Below the pieces are notes generated by a model. It did not search any database, was not told where the DNA came from, and saw only the letters and a list, made by a program, of their open reading frames with translations. A stretch of DNA of 64,000 nucleotides from Caballeronia choica. Its GTDB lineage: Bacteria; Pseudomonadota; Gammaproteobacteria; Burkholderiales; Burkholderiaceae. How positions within the stretch are numbered: position 1 is the stretch's first letter; each line of letters begins with the position of its first letter. The position numbers were made by a program, and so were the translations under genes. Shown here one piece after another: positions 11,597-21,455 of this stretch. Location: NCBI RefSeq assembly GCF_001544535.1, contig NZ_FCON02000001.1:124001-188000 (forward strand), in the 5' to 3' direction.

Positions 11597-11857
11597 ATGG
11601 AGAAGTGCCAATACTGCGAAAGAATCCGTGACGAATGGGATTGTCACGGCGACGAATGCCGACGAGCCATAGCCAAAGCGCTCCGACGGCAGAGGGCAGG
11701 TTTGCCGATGGTGCCCAGGATAATCCGCAACAAGCTTCCAGCTAACGCGACCACCGGCGAGACGATTACAGTGCTTATGCAACAGCGCCTGCGCGCCCGC
11801 CGTGGCAATGAAGAACGCCGGGACCGCAAGGCGATCGACGACGATGAGGTCGACTAG
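11597..11857 (+). CDS. hypothetical small cysteine-containing protein (doubtful)
   Basis: An 86-residue frame starting MEKCQYCERIRDEWDCHGDE, with four cysteines and a histidine near the N-terminus spaced like a small metal site, and a charged C-terminus. It could start eight codons earlier at 11573. A longer minus-strand frame covers the same bases and is partly hydrophobic, so even the strand is uncertain. I do not recognise a family. Confidence 0.25.
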   Translation: MEKCQYCERIRDEWDCHGDECRRAIAKALRRQRAGLPMVPRIIRNKLPANATTGETITVLMQQRLRARRGNEERRDRKAIDDDEVD

Positions 11858-11972
11858 TCGCGCGGACTCTCGACCCTGCCACAGTTGCACGCAGCCTGAA
11901 GTTGCACCTGCCGCCGCCGGACACCCGCGTTGACGTTGCGCCTCCTTGCGTTGACCCTTGCCATTCTGCTGA

Positions 11973-12677
11973 CTAGCTGGAGCGCCCCACATCGCCGAGA
12001 GCCCCACCGAGAGGCCCGGCGTGCATCACGACCTCCTTCACGCCCGGCACGCACTCGGCAGCGACCCGAATGGCCCTCTGTTCTTCGTCGCTCCTGGCCG
12101 TTGCCCAGAGATGCGCGGTTGCGTCCTTGACGATGACGTTCTCCGGCGGAAGCGCCCAGCGGTGACCCGTCATCGCAAGAAGAATCGCTTCTCGCAGCCC
12201 GGCGTCGTCGCCCTCGGTCGAGGCTGGCCGCTTCGGCACCACCGTCACGAGTGCGCGGATCAGGTTTGCACGGCTGACGACACCCACCAGTTTCCCGTCG
12301 CGGACGACCGGCACGCGCTTGATCCGCCGCGCCTCCAGCAACTCGGCGATCTCGGCGACCGTGCACTCCTCGGTAATGGTGACGACATCGGTGCTCATTA
12401 CATCCTTGACCGTGGTGGCATTCTCCTTGACATACATGTTCGCAAGATCGCTTGTCGATGCCAGCGATTCCAGCCACCAGGATTGACGTTTGCCCGTTCC
12501 GATTTCCTCCCGGCGCATCAAGTCACCCTCCGTGACCATGCCGACGAGTTTGCCGTCCGGATCGATCACCGGCATTCCGCTGATGCCGGCGAAAACCATC
12601 GTTCCCGCCGCGATGCGCACCGTCATCTCCGGATTGGCGGTGATCACCGATTTCGTCATGATGTCGACAGCTCGCAT
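11973..12677 (-). CDS. CBS-pair and BON domain protein
   Basis: A 234-residue soluble protein. Residues 1-60 and about 95-150 form a CBS pair (MRAVDIMTKSVITANPEMTV; VKDVMSTDVVTITEECTVAE), which usually binds adenosyl ligands. The C-terminal 70 residues are a BON domain (LREAILLAMTGHRWALPPEN through GVKEVVMHAG), which usually contacts membranes or lipids. CBS-BON proteins recur in Burkholderia stress loci. The ATG at 12677 is chosen because GGAGGTG lies upstream at the right distance; the longer frame to 12953 has no such site and reads unlike protein. Confidence 0.85.
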   Translation of the reverse strand: MRAVDIMTKSVITANPEMTVRIAAGTMVFAGISGMPVIDPDGKLVGMVTEGDLMRREEIGTGKRQSWWLESLASTSDLANMYVKENATTVKDVMSTDVVTITEECTVAEIAELLEARRIKRVPVVRDGKLVGVVSRANLIRALVTVVPKRPASTEGDDAGLREAILLAMTGHRWALPPENVIVKDATAHLWATARSDEEQRAIRVAAECVPGVKEVVMHAGPLGGALGDVGRSS

Positions 12678-12876
12678 GTGCGCACCTCCAAATAGTTGGC
12701 CGAACCGTCTCGCATGACGGCTATTGAACCATTGTGCTATTGGAATCGCGTAACGAGCAAGCTGCGGATCACGGGGGATGCGGCGCAAACGCTCCGTTCT
12801 CTGCCCGTTGGAGAGCGGAGCGTGAGCCGGATATCGAACGAGGGCGGCAAGCGAAGGCATCGCCTGCTTTTTGCCG

Positions 12877-13383
12877 CTAGAACCGGTTGCGCTGGCTTGG
12901 ATCGTACTTTGGATCGGGTTGTCTCTGCGTCTGTCGGAGGACTCCCTGATCATCGAAATAAAAGTTGTAAATCAGATGGTCGATGTTGTTCTCCATGTAC
13001 CGGTACGACCATACCTCCCTTTGTACTCGCTTGAAGTAGGAGGTTTCGAACGGACGGCCGAAGTTGACGAGCACGTCGTTGCGGGTCCACTTTCCCACCT
13101 CCGCGCGATAAAACTCATTGTCCTGAAGGACTTGTCGAACGGCCAGCACTTTGCCGGAAGCGTCGATGTCGGCTGCGGTTGTCGTCGAACCCATGGGCTG
13201 GGTCGGCCACATCAGCCGCTTGCCGCCGTTGGGCAGATCGTATGTTTCCTTGGGCGGACCCAGACGGGCAATCAGGGCGGACTGGTCGGCGCCAGGCTCG
13301 ACTTGCTGATGCGGCGGCCCAGCGCAACCCGCAAGCATCGACACTGCGGCGCACACGATCAGGAATGCAAGTCGGTTGAGCAT
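12877..13383 (-). CDS. outer-membrane lipoprotein of unknown function
   Basis: A 168-residue lipoprotein: signal peptide with lipobox LAGC (Cys20), then a small domain with two similar parts, RLGPPKETYDLPNGGKRLMW and NFGRPFETSYFKRVQREVWS. These G-x-P-x-E-T-Y...W elements resemble the SmpA/OmlA (BamE-like) fold, here apparently doubled. The resemblance is by eye. It lies upstream of the CBS-BON gene on the same strand with a 200-base gap, so the two are probably separate units. Confidence 0.75.
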   Translation of the reverse strand: MLNRLAFLIVCAAVSMLAGCAGPPHQQVEPGADQSALIARLGPPKETYDLPNGGKRLMWPTQPMGSTTTAADIDASGKVLAVRQVLQDNEFYRAEVGKWTRNDVLVNFGRPFETSYFKRVQREVWSYRYMENNIDHLIYNFYFDDQGVLRQTQRQPDPKYDPSQRNRF

Positions 13384-13617
13384 GGAAGTGCTCCGCTACG
13401 GGGGAATCGGCTCGGCCTGTCTTCGTTGTCATGGAGCATTGCACCGCGGCTCGGTGAACGCGTGCTGCGGATGCGCTGCAACAATAAAAAATTCGATAAC
13501 GATATCGACCGGTGAACTGACAAAGGCGCCAGGAGGCCTTTCCTTGCAATCTACATCGCTCAGCATATCATTGCACAGTGCACGAGACGCCCAACAGAAA
13601 CCAAAAAAATTGCATGC

Positions 13618-13884
13618 TCGCAGGGCTACGTCGAGACAATGACGAAGCCGGATGACCTGGCGAAACTCATCGTTCGACGCATCACAGGTGTAGCGGAAAG
13701 TCGTGAACAACGATCCGGCTATTGAAGCGTGGCTGGAGGTCGTCTTCTATCCGGATTTCAACGTGAGACATCGGTCATGAATACGGCGCGCTCGCTGCAT
13801 ATCTCTTCCGACCTTGAGATTCGCAAGGTCTGCGAGCGTATCCGGGCCGTGCGCGCGGTGAACGCAAACCTTGTTCAGCCATAG
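13618..13884 (+). pseudogene. glgP: remnant of glycogen/maltodextrin phosphorylase
   Basis: Three short blocks in shifting frames match the C-terminal half of GlgP. Block A (13618-13698) reads DDLAKLIVRRITGVAE. After one extra base, block B (13700-13770) reads VVNNDPAIEAWLEVVF then YPDFNVRH, matching the family stretch VVNNDP...VVFLPDYNV. Block C (13771-13881) is back in the first frame and reads SVMNTARSLHISSDLEIRKV, matching the family C-terminus (ILNTARSGKFSSDRTI). The 150-200 residues that normally lie between B and C, including the PLP-lysine region, are missing, as is everything before A. The remnant stops seven bases before the glgX ATG, so it was an upstream partner of glgX. Confidence 0.85.
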
Positions 13885-13891
13885 CGCCGCG

Positions 13892-15973
13892 ATGGAACGC
13901 AGCTATGCGGTGCAGCCGGGTTCGAGATTCCCGTCCGGGGCGACGGTCGTGTCCGGTGGCATCAATTTCTGCGTGTTCTGCCGGCACGCAACGGAAGTCG
14001 AGCTTCTTCTTTACGCCGGTCCGGCCAGTCCGGAGCCGTTCCAGGTCATCTCGCTCGAGCCCGAGTCCAATCGCACGTTCTTCTACTGGCATGTGCTGGT
14101 CGAAGATCTGCCGTTGCACTGTCATTACACGTGGTGCGCGCATGGCCCGCATGGCTTGCTGCAGATCAGCGACGAAGCCGCTGGACGCAGGGAGCTTCTC
14201 GATCCTCACGCGCGCGCAGTCAGCGATCACCTCTGGAACCGGCAGCAATCCGCCCAATCGACCGATACCGGTCACGCGTCAATGAGGGCCATCGTCACCG
14301 AACCGTTCCGCACGCGCGACAGGGCGGCCATTCGCACGCTGGACGACGCGATCATCTACGAACTGCACGTCGGCGGCTATACCCGTCATCCTTCGAGTGG
14401 CGTGCTTCATCCCGGCACGTTCGCGGGCGTGATCGAAAAAATCCCCTATCTGCAGCAGCTCGGCGTGACCCATGTTGAACTGATGCCGGTGATGGCTTTC
14501 GACGAGCAGGACGTCCCCGCCGCCGTGGCTGCGAGAAGCCTGCACAACTACTGGGGCTACAGCACCCATAGCTTCTACAGCGCCCACCCACGCTATTGTG
14601 TGGACCCTGTCCGCGCACCGCACGAGTTCCGCGCGCTCGTCGATGCCTTGCACGCGGCGGATATCGGCGTACTGCTCGACGTGGTGTTCAACCACACAGC
14701 GGAAGCGGGCGCGAATGGTCCGGTGATCAACTTCAAGGTTCTGGCGAACGACATCTTCTACCACGTCGATACCAACAGCAGCACCGGCAGCCACGGCTAC
14801 CGCGACTACACGGGTTGCGGAAATACCGTCAACTGCAACCATCCTCTGGTGACTGCGTTCGTGGTGCGGTGTCTTGAATACTGGGTACGCGAATTCGGTG
14901 TCGACGGCTTCCGGTTCGACCTGGCGAGTGTCTTCGCACGCGGCCAGCATGGCGAATCGATGAGCGTGCCTCCACTGCCGTGGGCGATCGAGTCGTCGCC
15001 CGTGCTGGCTCGCGCGGCGCTGATCGCGGAGGCGTGGGATGCGGCGGGCCTCTATCATCTGGGTGCCTTTCCCGGCATGGCATGGAAAGAATGGAACGGA
15101 CGCTATCGCGATGTGATCCGCCGTTTTGTGCGAGGCGATCCAGGTCTTGTCGCACAGGTCGCCACATGTGTGGCCGGAAGCGCCGATCTCTATCAGGACG
15201 ACGGGAGGCTGCCGGCCAACAGCATCAACTTCGTTACGTGCCACGATGGCTTCACGCTGAGCGATCTCGTCAGCTTTGACGCGAAGCACAATGAGGCCAA
15301 TGGAGAGGACAACCGGGATGGCAGTAACGACAACCTGTCATGGAATTGCGGCACGGAAGGCGAAACGGATGATGCTCAGATCATTGGGCTGCGTCATCGT
15401 CAGGCGCGCAATTTCATGGCGATCCTGCTGCTGAGCCAGGGTGTGCCGATGATTCTTGCGGGCGACGAGTTCCTCCGAACCCAGCACGGGAACAATAACG
15501 CCTTTTGCCAGGACAATGCGCTGGCGTGGATCGACTGGCGGCTCTCGGATCGCGCTTCCGGGATGCTGCGCTTTACCCGCGAGTTCATCGCCTTGCGCAA
15601 GCGCCATGCGAGCCTGCGTCACCGCCGTTTCTTGACCGGGCGTCGGCCGAGTGGGCAGTCGCATCCCGATGTCGCGTGGCACGGTGAGCGCTTGCACGCT
15701 CCCGAGTGGAACGACCCCGGGGGGCGTCTCCTCGCTTTCACGCTCGCCGGGAGATCGCCCGACGAGCCGCTGCTGCATGTGGTGTTCAACATGGGCGATG
15801 CCACGCGCGTGGTGGCGCTTCCCGCTCTGGAAGAAGAGCGGCGCTGGCGGCGCATTGTCGATACGGCCGCCGTTCCGCCTCACGATATCGAGCCGCAAGC
15901 CAAGGACGCGAGCGTCGAAAGCGAAACATGTTCCGTGCAAGGGCGAAGTGTTGTCGTTCTCGAAGAGGGGTGA
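13892..15973 (+). CDS. glgX: glycogen debranching enzyme
   Basis: GlgX hydrolyses alpha-1,6 branches of glycogen trimmed by phosphorylase. The product is 693 residues. An N-terminal CBM48 module (residues 1-120) precedes a GH13 barrel. DVVFNH is at 263-268, the nucleophile is Asp343 in DGFRFDLAS, the acid/base is Glu380 in ALIAEAW, and the third carboxylate is Asp452 in TCHDGF. The ATG at 13892 begins the family MERSYAVQPG; an upstream TTG at 13871 overlaps the glgP remnant. No good ribosome site is visible, so it may once have been coupled to glgP translation. The enzyme looks intact although its usual partner is destroyed. Confidence 0.93.
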   Translation: MERSYAVQPGSRFPSGATVVSGGINFCVFCRHATEVELLLYAGPASPEPFQVISLEPESNRTFFYWHVLVEDLPLHCHYTWCAHGPHGLLQISDEAAGRRELLDPHARAVSDHLWNRQQSAQSTDTGHASMRAIVTEPFRTRDRAAIRTLDDAIIYELHVGGYTRHPSSGVLHPGTFAGVIEKIPYLQQLGVTHVELMPVMAFDEQDVPAAVAARSLHNYWGYSTHSFYSAHPRYCVDPVRAPHEFRALVDALHAADIGVLLDVVFNHTAEAGANGPVINFKVLANDIFYHVDTNSSTGSHGYRDYTGCGNTVNCNHPLVTAFVVRCLEYWVREFGVDGFRFDLASVFARGQHGESMSVPPLPWAIESSPVLARAALIAEAWDAAGLYHLGAFPGMAWKEWNGRYRDVIRRFVRGDPGLVAQVATCVAGSADLYQDDGRLPANSINFVTCHDGFTLSDLVSFDAKHNEANGEDNRDGSNDNLSWNCGTEGETDDAQIIGLRHRQARNFMAILLLSQGVPMILAGDEFLRTQHGNNNAFCQDNALAWIDWRLSDRASGMLRFTREFIALRKRHASLRHRRFLTGRRPSGQSHPDVAWHGERLHAPEWNDPGGRLLAFTLAGRSPDEPLLHVVFNMGDATRVVALPALEEERRWRRIVDTAAVPPHDIEPQAKDASVESETCSVQGRSVVVLEEG

Positions 15974-16148
15974 ATTTGCCGCAGTGCCGGTCTTTTGCTT
16001 CTGGCTCCGCACCGTCGCGTCCAGAGCGCTTGCCGCTCGCCCGCACGACGGGCGATTGCCTGGTCCGCGCGGATGATGCGCGCGTGCGCCGCCCCAAAAA
16101 CAAGGGCGCCCGAAGGGCCGATATGAGGGGTGGGGGTCTTGTCGGCGC

Positions 16149-17924
16149 TTATCGCATCTCGCTCGCGAGGTGTTCCGCCTCGAGGCCGACGATCAGATCC
16201 AGCTCGCCGTTGCTGAGCGATTGCGTCGCGGGGACGCCGGCCTCCTTCAGCGCGGCGGCGTCGAGCCGGGAGGCGTCGGACAGCAAGACGCGCAGGCGCG
16301 TGGCCGCAAGCGCTTCGAGCTTCTTGATGTTGGCAGTGCCACCGAGCGCTGCGCGGATCTTGTCCGCCCGCGCCTTCTGCGTCGAGCCGGGCGCGGCGGC
16401 GGCGGGAGCCGCGATCGGAGCAGCGGCCTCGGCGACTTGCGTTCCGCCCGCTGCGAGGTCGGCTTCGCTGCCTGCCGTCTTCAGGTATTCCTGCAGGTCG
16501 GTCTTCATGTTCTCCGACGACGTCCCGAAGATCGCCTGCACGCCATTGCCGACACGCAAGACACCCGCGGCGCCGAGCGCCTTGAGCTTGCCGTCGTCGA
16601 CGAGCGCCGGGTTCTTCACCGAGACGCGCAGGCGCGTGATGCAGGCATCCAGGCTCTGGATGTTGGAACGGCCGCCGAAGGCGAGCACGAGTTCGCGCGA
16701 GCGCCCCCCGGTGCCGGCCGTGCTGACCGTGGCGGCTTCGACGGTGTCGTCCTCGCGACCCGGCGTCTTGAGGTTGAACCGGGTAATCACGAAGCGGAAC
16801 ACGCTGTAGTAGATCACCGCGTAGATCGGCCCGAGGATGAAGACGTACCAGGCATGGGTCGCCTTGTTGCCGATCAGGTTGAACATCAGGAAGTCGATGG
16901 CGCCCTGCGAGAACGTGAAGCCCATGTGCATGTTCAAGGTGTTGGCAACGAACTGCGCCGACGCCGCGAGGCACGCGTGGATGAAGTAAAGGATCGGGGC
17001 GACGAAGAGAAAGGCGAACTCGATCGGCTCGGTGATCCCGGTGAGGAACGAAGTCAGCGCGGCCGAGACCATGATGCCGCCGACAGCGACCTTCTTCTCC
17101 GGCTTGGCGCAGTGCCAGATTGCGATCGCCGCGGCCGGCAGGCCGAACATCTTGAACAGGAACGCGCCCGACAGGATGCCAGCGGTGGGGTCTCCCGCGA
17201 AGAAGCGGCCGATGTCGCCGTGGACCACCTTGCCGGTCGTCGGGTCGAGGAAGCTGCCCGCCTCGAAGAAAAACGGCACGTTCCAGATGTGATGCAGGCC
17301 GAACGGGATCAATAGACGCTCGACGAAGCCGTAGAGCGTCGCCGCGGTGCGCGGATCCGAAACTGCCGCCCACTGCGAAAACGCCTTGATCACGCCGCCG
17401 ATCGGCGGCCACACGACGGACAGGATGCCGCCAAGCACGATCGCGCCGATCGCGGTCACGATCGGCACGAAGCGCTTGCCGCCGAAAAAGCCGAGATAGG
17501 GCGGCAGCGTGATCCTGTAGTAGCGATTGAACATCCAGGCCGCCAGACCGCCAGCCAGAATGCCGCCAAACACGCCGGTCTGGATCGACGGAATGCCCAT
17601 GATCGTGTCGGGCACGATGCCTTCCGCCTTGGCAATCACGCCGAGCGTCGCCGTCATGACGAGATACCCGATCGTGGCAGCGATGCCCGATACGCCATCG
17701 TTCTCGGTGAAGCCGAGCGCGACGCCGATCGCGAAGATCAGCGGCAGGTTGCCGAAGATCACGTCGCCCGCGTTCTTCATCAGCGCGAGCACGATGGCCG
17801 GCACGTAGCCGTGGAAGTCGGTCGCGCCGAGGCCGAGCAACAGTCCGGCCACGGGCAGCACGGCGACGGGCAGCATCAACGATTTGCCGACCTTCTGCAC
17901 GACGCCAAACGCGTTCTTGAACAT
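16149..17924 (-). CDS. nagE: PTS N-acetylglucosamine-type IIBC permease with an extra degenerate IIB
   Basis: This is the IIC membrane channel and IIB phosphocarrier of a glucose-family PTS. The 591-residue product has about ten membrane segments and the GITEPIEF signature near residue 297. IIB begins near 410 with phosphorylated Cys428 in [12 protein letters not shown] second IIB-like module (about 517-591) follows an Ala/Pro linker but has Ala where the Cys should be (ALAATRLRV). GlcNAc is the most likely sugar by similarity and by its pairing with a IIA-HPr-EI fusion. It starts 26 bases after that gene's stop, in one operon. No nagA, nagB or regulator gene is adjacent. Confidence 0.9.
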   Translation of the reverse strand: MFKNAFGVVQKVGKSLMLPVAVLPVAGLLLGLGATDFHGYVPAIVLALMKNAGDVIFGNLPLIFAIGVALGFTENDGVSGIAATIGYLVMTATLGVIAKAEGIVPDTIMGIPSIQTGVFGGILAGGLAAWMFNRYYRITLPPYLGFFGGKRFVPIVTAIGAIVLGGILSVVWPPIGGVIKAFSQWAAVSDPRTAATLYGFVERLLIPFGLHHIWNVPFFFEAGSFLDPTTGKVVHGDIGRFFAGDPTAGILSGAFLFKMFGLPAAAIAIWHCAKPEKKVAVGGIMVSAALTSFLTGITEPIEFAFLFVAPILYFIHACLAASAQFVANTLNMHMGFTFSQGAIDFLMFNLIGNKATHAWYVFILGPIYAVIYYSVFRFVITRFNLKTPGREDDTVEAATVSTAGTGGRSRELVLAFGGRSNIQSLDACITRLRVSVKNPALVDDGKLKALGAAGVLRVGNGVQAIFGTSSENMKTDLQEYLKTAGSEADLAAGGTQVAEAAAPIAAPAAAAPGSTQKARADKIRAALGGTANIKKLEALAATRLRVLLSDASRLDAAALKEAGVPATQSLSNGELDLIVGLEAEHLASEMR

Positions 17925-17950
17925 GGATGGTCTCCCGCCGGCTGGCCGGC

Positions 17951-20506
17951 TTATTCGGCGTAAGGGGTGAGAAGGGCGCGGACTTCAGCGGCGGTACCGA
18001 CCTGCAGCACGCGGGCGGCGAGCTGGCGCGCTTCGTCCATGGTCAGCCGCGCAAGCTGGGCCTTGATCGAACCGACCGCGGGGATGCTGACCGAAAGCTC
18101 GTCGACACCGAGGCCCACGAGCACGGGAACTGCCATCGCGTCCGAGGCGATGCCGCCGCAGACGCCGACCCATTTGCCGTGCTTGTGCGCGCCTTCGACC
18201 GTCATGCCGATCAAACGCAGCACTGCCGGGTGAAGCGCATCGGCCTGCTTGGCGAGCTTCGGATGGCCGCGGTCCATCGCAAGCGTGTATTGCGTCAGAT
18301 CATTCGTGCCGATCGAGAAGAAGTCGACTTCGCGTGCGAGCGGCTCGGCAATCAGCGCGGCAGCCGGCACTTCGATCATCACGCCGATCTTGACGCTGTT
18401 CGCGCGATCGCCGGCCTCCTCGAGCAACATCTTCTTCGCCGCGCGCACTTCCTCGATCGTGGCGACCATCGGGAACATCACGTGCAGGTTGCCGATGGAA
18501 GCTGCGCGCAGGATCGCGCGCAGCTGCGTGCGGAACATGTCCGGCCGGTCGAGGCTTACACGCACGCCACGCAGGCCGAGGAAGGGGTTGTCTTCCTTGG
18601 GCAGCGGCATGTAGGAGAGCGGCTTGTCGCCGCCGACGTCGAGCGTGCGGACGACGAGCGGACGCTCGCGGCCGAGCGCTTCGGCCACGGCGCAATATTC
18701 GGCGGCCTGTTCGTCCTCGGACGGCGCGGTGTCGCGGTCATCGAACAGGAACTCGGAACGCAGGAGGCCCACGCCTTCGGCGCCGGCCGCTACCGCCTCG
18801 CGCGCTTCCTGCGCGTTGCGGATGTTCGCGACGACTTCGACCCGGTGACCGTCGGCCGTCATCGCGACCTTGCTCGCGATGAATTTCTCTTCTTCGCGCT
18901 TGGCCGTCTGGCGCTTGATGCGCTCGTGCGCCTTCTGGAGTTCTTCGTCGCTCGGATTGCGCCGCAAGCTGCCGTGCGAGCCGTCGAGCACGACGAGCGT
19001 GCCGTTGGCGAGCTGCAGCGCGCCCTCGTCGATGCCGCAGATGGCCGGGATGCCGAGCGAGCGCGCGAGGATCGCGACGTGACTCGTGGCGCCGCCGGTC
19101 GTGGTGCAGAAGCCGAGCACCTTGCTGCGGTCCAGCGCGGCGGTGTCGGACGGCGAGAGTTCCTCGGCGATCAGGATCGAGTCGGCGGGCACGTCGATCT
19201 GCGCCTGCTCCACGCCGGCGAGGAGCGCCAGCACACGGCGGCCGACGTCCCGGACATCGCCTGCGCGCTCTCGCAGCAACGGGTTGTCGAGCTTCTCCAG
19301 TATGCTCGCCTGCTTCTGGAAAGCATCGCGCCATGCAAAGCCCGCGCTCTTGCCTTCGCTGATGCGACCGATCGCCATGTCGTTGAGGTCGGGGTCTTCG
19401 AGCAGTTCGAGGTGTGCGTCGAGGATCTGCGCCTTCGACGGATCCGTAAGCCTGGCCTTGAGCCCTTCGATCTGCTGATGCGCTTCATGGCGGGCCGATT
19501 CGAGCCGCGCCCGTTCGCGCTGTGGCGATTCGCCCGCTTCCTTGACGTCGATGACTTCCTGGCGGAACTGCACGATCTTGCCGACTGCGAGTCCGGGCGA
19601 GGCCGATACGCCGGTCAGTTCGTTGGCGTAGGCGGCCGCTGCGCGCACGGCGCCGGCGGACGGTGCGGCAGCGGCAGCGGCAGCGGGCGATGATGCGGGT
19701 GCGGGTGCGGGCGCGTCGCCGGGCTTCTCGCCCGAACCTTCTGCGAGCAGACGCGCCAGCGCGCCCGCGGCTTCGCCCGCGTCGGGACCGGTCGCCTGAA
19801 CGCGTACCTTGTCGCCGAAATTCGTCGCGAGCCCCATGAGCGACACGACCGACTTGGCGTTCGCGCTGTCGCTGCCGCGCAGCAGGCGGATTTCGGACTT
19901 GTATTTCTTGGCTTCGGCTGCGAAGACGGCGGCGGGCCGCGCATGCAGGCCCGCGGGATTCGGCAGGGTGACTTCGTCGGATGAGATCGCGCCCGCCGCG
20001 CCGCTCGCCTCGGCTTCCGGCGCACCGCCGACGAGGTCGACGGACAGCGCCGCGTCCTTGCCCGCGGTGACGAGTCCCTTCGCTGGCACGTAGCGCGTCA
20101 CGAGATCGCCGTTGGCGATCACCATCTGCGTGAGCAGGCTCACCGCCCTCGCGCCGACCACGAGCGGATCGAACCGAATCAGCGGCTGGCCCGTCGTGAC
20201 GGTGTCGCCTTCCTTGACCAGCGGGGTGAAACCCTCGCCGCGCAGCATCACCGTGTCGAGCCCGATGTGCAGCAGTACCTGGAGCCCGTTATCGCCCGTG
20301 ATCGTCACGGCGTGGTTCGCGCGATGCAGTTGCGTGACCTTGCCGGAAAGCGGGGCGAGCAATTCGTCCGAGGTCGGGTCGATCGAAATGCCGTCGCCGA
20401 CCATCTTCTGCGCGAAGACCGGATCTGGCACGTCTTCGAGCGGCACCAGCACGCCCGAGAGCGGCGCCGTCAACTCGAAGCGTACTGGTCGCGGAGGAGC
20501 TTTCAT
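17951..20506 (-). CDS. ptsP: PTS fusion: IIA(Glc-type)-HPr-enzyme I
   Basis: An 851-residue cytoplasmic phosphotransfer chain in one protein. The IIA domain (1-150) has His65 and phospho-His80 ([10 protein letters not shown]). HPr (about 175-260) has His188 in [11 protein letters not shown]. An Ala/Pro linker leads to enzyme I (about 295-851) with His476 in [11 protein letters not shown] and the PEP-binding TIM barrel. Phosphate would flow PEP to EI to HPr to IIA to the downstream IIBC. The ATG at 20506 is chosen because GGAG lies eight bases upstream; a GTG two codons earlier is too close to it. Such fusions are typical of Burkholderia GlcNAc systems. Confidence 0.93.
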   Translation of the reverse strand: MKAPPRPVRFELTAPLSGVLVPLEDVPDPVFAQKMVGDGISIDPTSDELLAPLSGKVTQLHRANHAVTITGDNGLQVLLHIGLDTVMLRGEGFTPLVKEGDTVTTGQPLIRFDPLVVGARAVSLLTQMVIANGDLVTRYVPAKGLVTAGKDAALSVDLVGGAPEAEASGAAGAISSDEVTLPNPAGLHARPAAVFAAEAKKYKSEIRLLRGSDSANAKSVVSLMGLATNFGDKVRVQATGPDAGEAAGALARLLAEGSGEKPGDAPAPAPASSPAAAAAAAPSAGAVRAAAAYANELTGVSASPGLAVGKIVQFRQEVIDVKEAGESPQRERARLESARHEAHQQIEGLKARLTDPSKAQILDAHLELLEDPDLNDMAIGRISEGKSAGFAWRDAFQKQASILEKLDNPLLRERAGDVRDVGRRVLALLAGVEQAQIDVPADSILIAEELSPSDTAALDRSKVLGFCTTTGGATSHVAILARSLGIPAICGIDEGALQLANGTLVVLDGSHGSLRRNPSDEELQKAHERIKRQTAKREEEKFIASKVAMTADGHRVEVVANIRNAQEAREAVAAGAEGVGLLRSEFLFDDRDTAPSEDEQAAEYCAVAEALGRERPLVVRTLDVGGDKPLSYMPLPKEDNPFLGLRGVRVSLDRPDMFRTQLRAILRAASIGNLHVMFPMVATIEEVRAAKKMLLEEAGDRANSVKIGVMIEVPAAALIAEPLAREVDFFSIGTNDLTQYTLAMDRGHPKLAKQADALHPAVLRLIGMTVEGAHKHGKWVGVCGGIASDAMAVPVLVGLGVDELSVSIPAVGSIKAQLARLTMDEARQLAARVLQVGTAAEVRALLTPYAE

Positions 20507-21455
20507 TTGCACGACTCCTTTTGTTTGATGCCTGGCTGAAACGATTTGACTTGAGCGGCGCGGTCTTCGCAGGCGCGGACGGGAATAAGCTCAAGAACTG
20601 CCGATATGAGGTTAAACCCGATGCGAGGCGGACGCCGCGAAGCAAAGGACCTGAACCGGCCTAGGACAATCATAGGCAACGACTTTGTTATTCGCTGCAC
20701 GAATTAAGTCAGGCGCGTTGCCTTGCAGGTGTGTTTCGATTTCAGAACCGCCAATACCAACTCGCTGGCGAATATTCTCCAGTTGATCACTGCATGCAAC
20801 AAACGCAGCGATTGCGAAGAATCGCGAATCGGTCGGACACGTTGGGAGAGGTCGGTATCTGGAAGTTCGAGCATGCGCCCGCCGCGTTCGCGAGGGTGAT
20901 CGCCGGATTGTCATCTGGAGCGCGATGGTCGATTGGCTCGCAGCGAAGAACGTTTCCGTGCGACGAATCCGACCGCATGCCGATGGTGGCGCATGGCGCA
21001 GAGCAATGCGGCTGACGAACTTCCGCTCCTGTGCGGTCGATGTCGCTCAAGCGGGCAGGGTGCTTTACGAGAATGCGCGGCCGCTCGGCGGATTCCTCCG
21101 CGATGCGATGCGCCAGAACATGAGCACCTTTTGTCGCGGCGCAGCGGTTGTCTTTTCTTAGCGCTCAACTATCCTAGGAATGGTGCGGAGGTCGCGTTTC
21201 AGACCAGGGACGATGTCGACCTTCCCAAGCGGTAACGGGCTGGCTTTGAGCACTCGGCAGTGACGCACGTTTGGCACGACTGCTTCGTCGATCCCGAAGT
21301 CGCCGGTGTCGAATCCTTTCATACGGTACCGGCCGGTGCATCGCTTTTCAGCAATGCACCGGCCTTTCAGCGCGCTTGTGGCAACGCCAACCTGAACGTG
21401 TCTGAGTGAAGCAATTCAGAACAATCCCGCCGAGCGGATCATCTGGAGCAAGCTA
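20507..21455. other. 949-base intergenic region
   Basis: Divergent spacer between the PTS operon and the porin gene. It must hold both promoters. Short frames occur on both strands, but none resembles a family or has a ribosome site with sustained codon bias. The only clear element is an orphan hairpin near 21331. Confidence 0.5.
21331..21367 (+). terminator. orphan terminator-like hairpin
   Basis: A perfect 11-bp stem (21331-21341 with 21354-21364) with a 12-base loop is followed by TTT. No plus-strand gene lies upstream to use it. It may end a small RNA, mark a lost gene, or insulate the porin gene. Confidence 0.55.
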
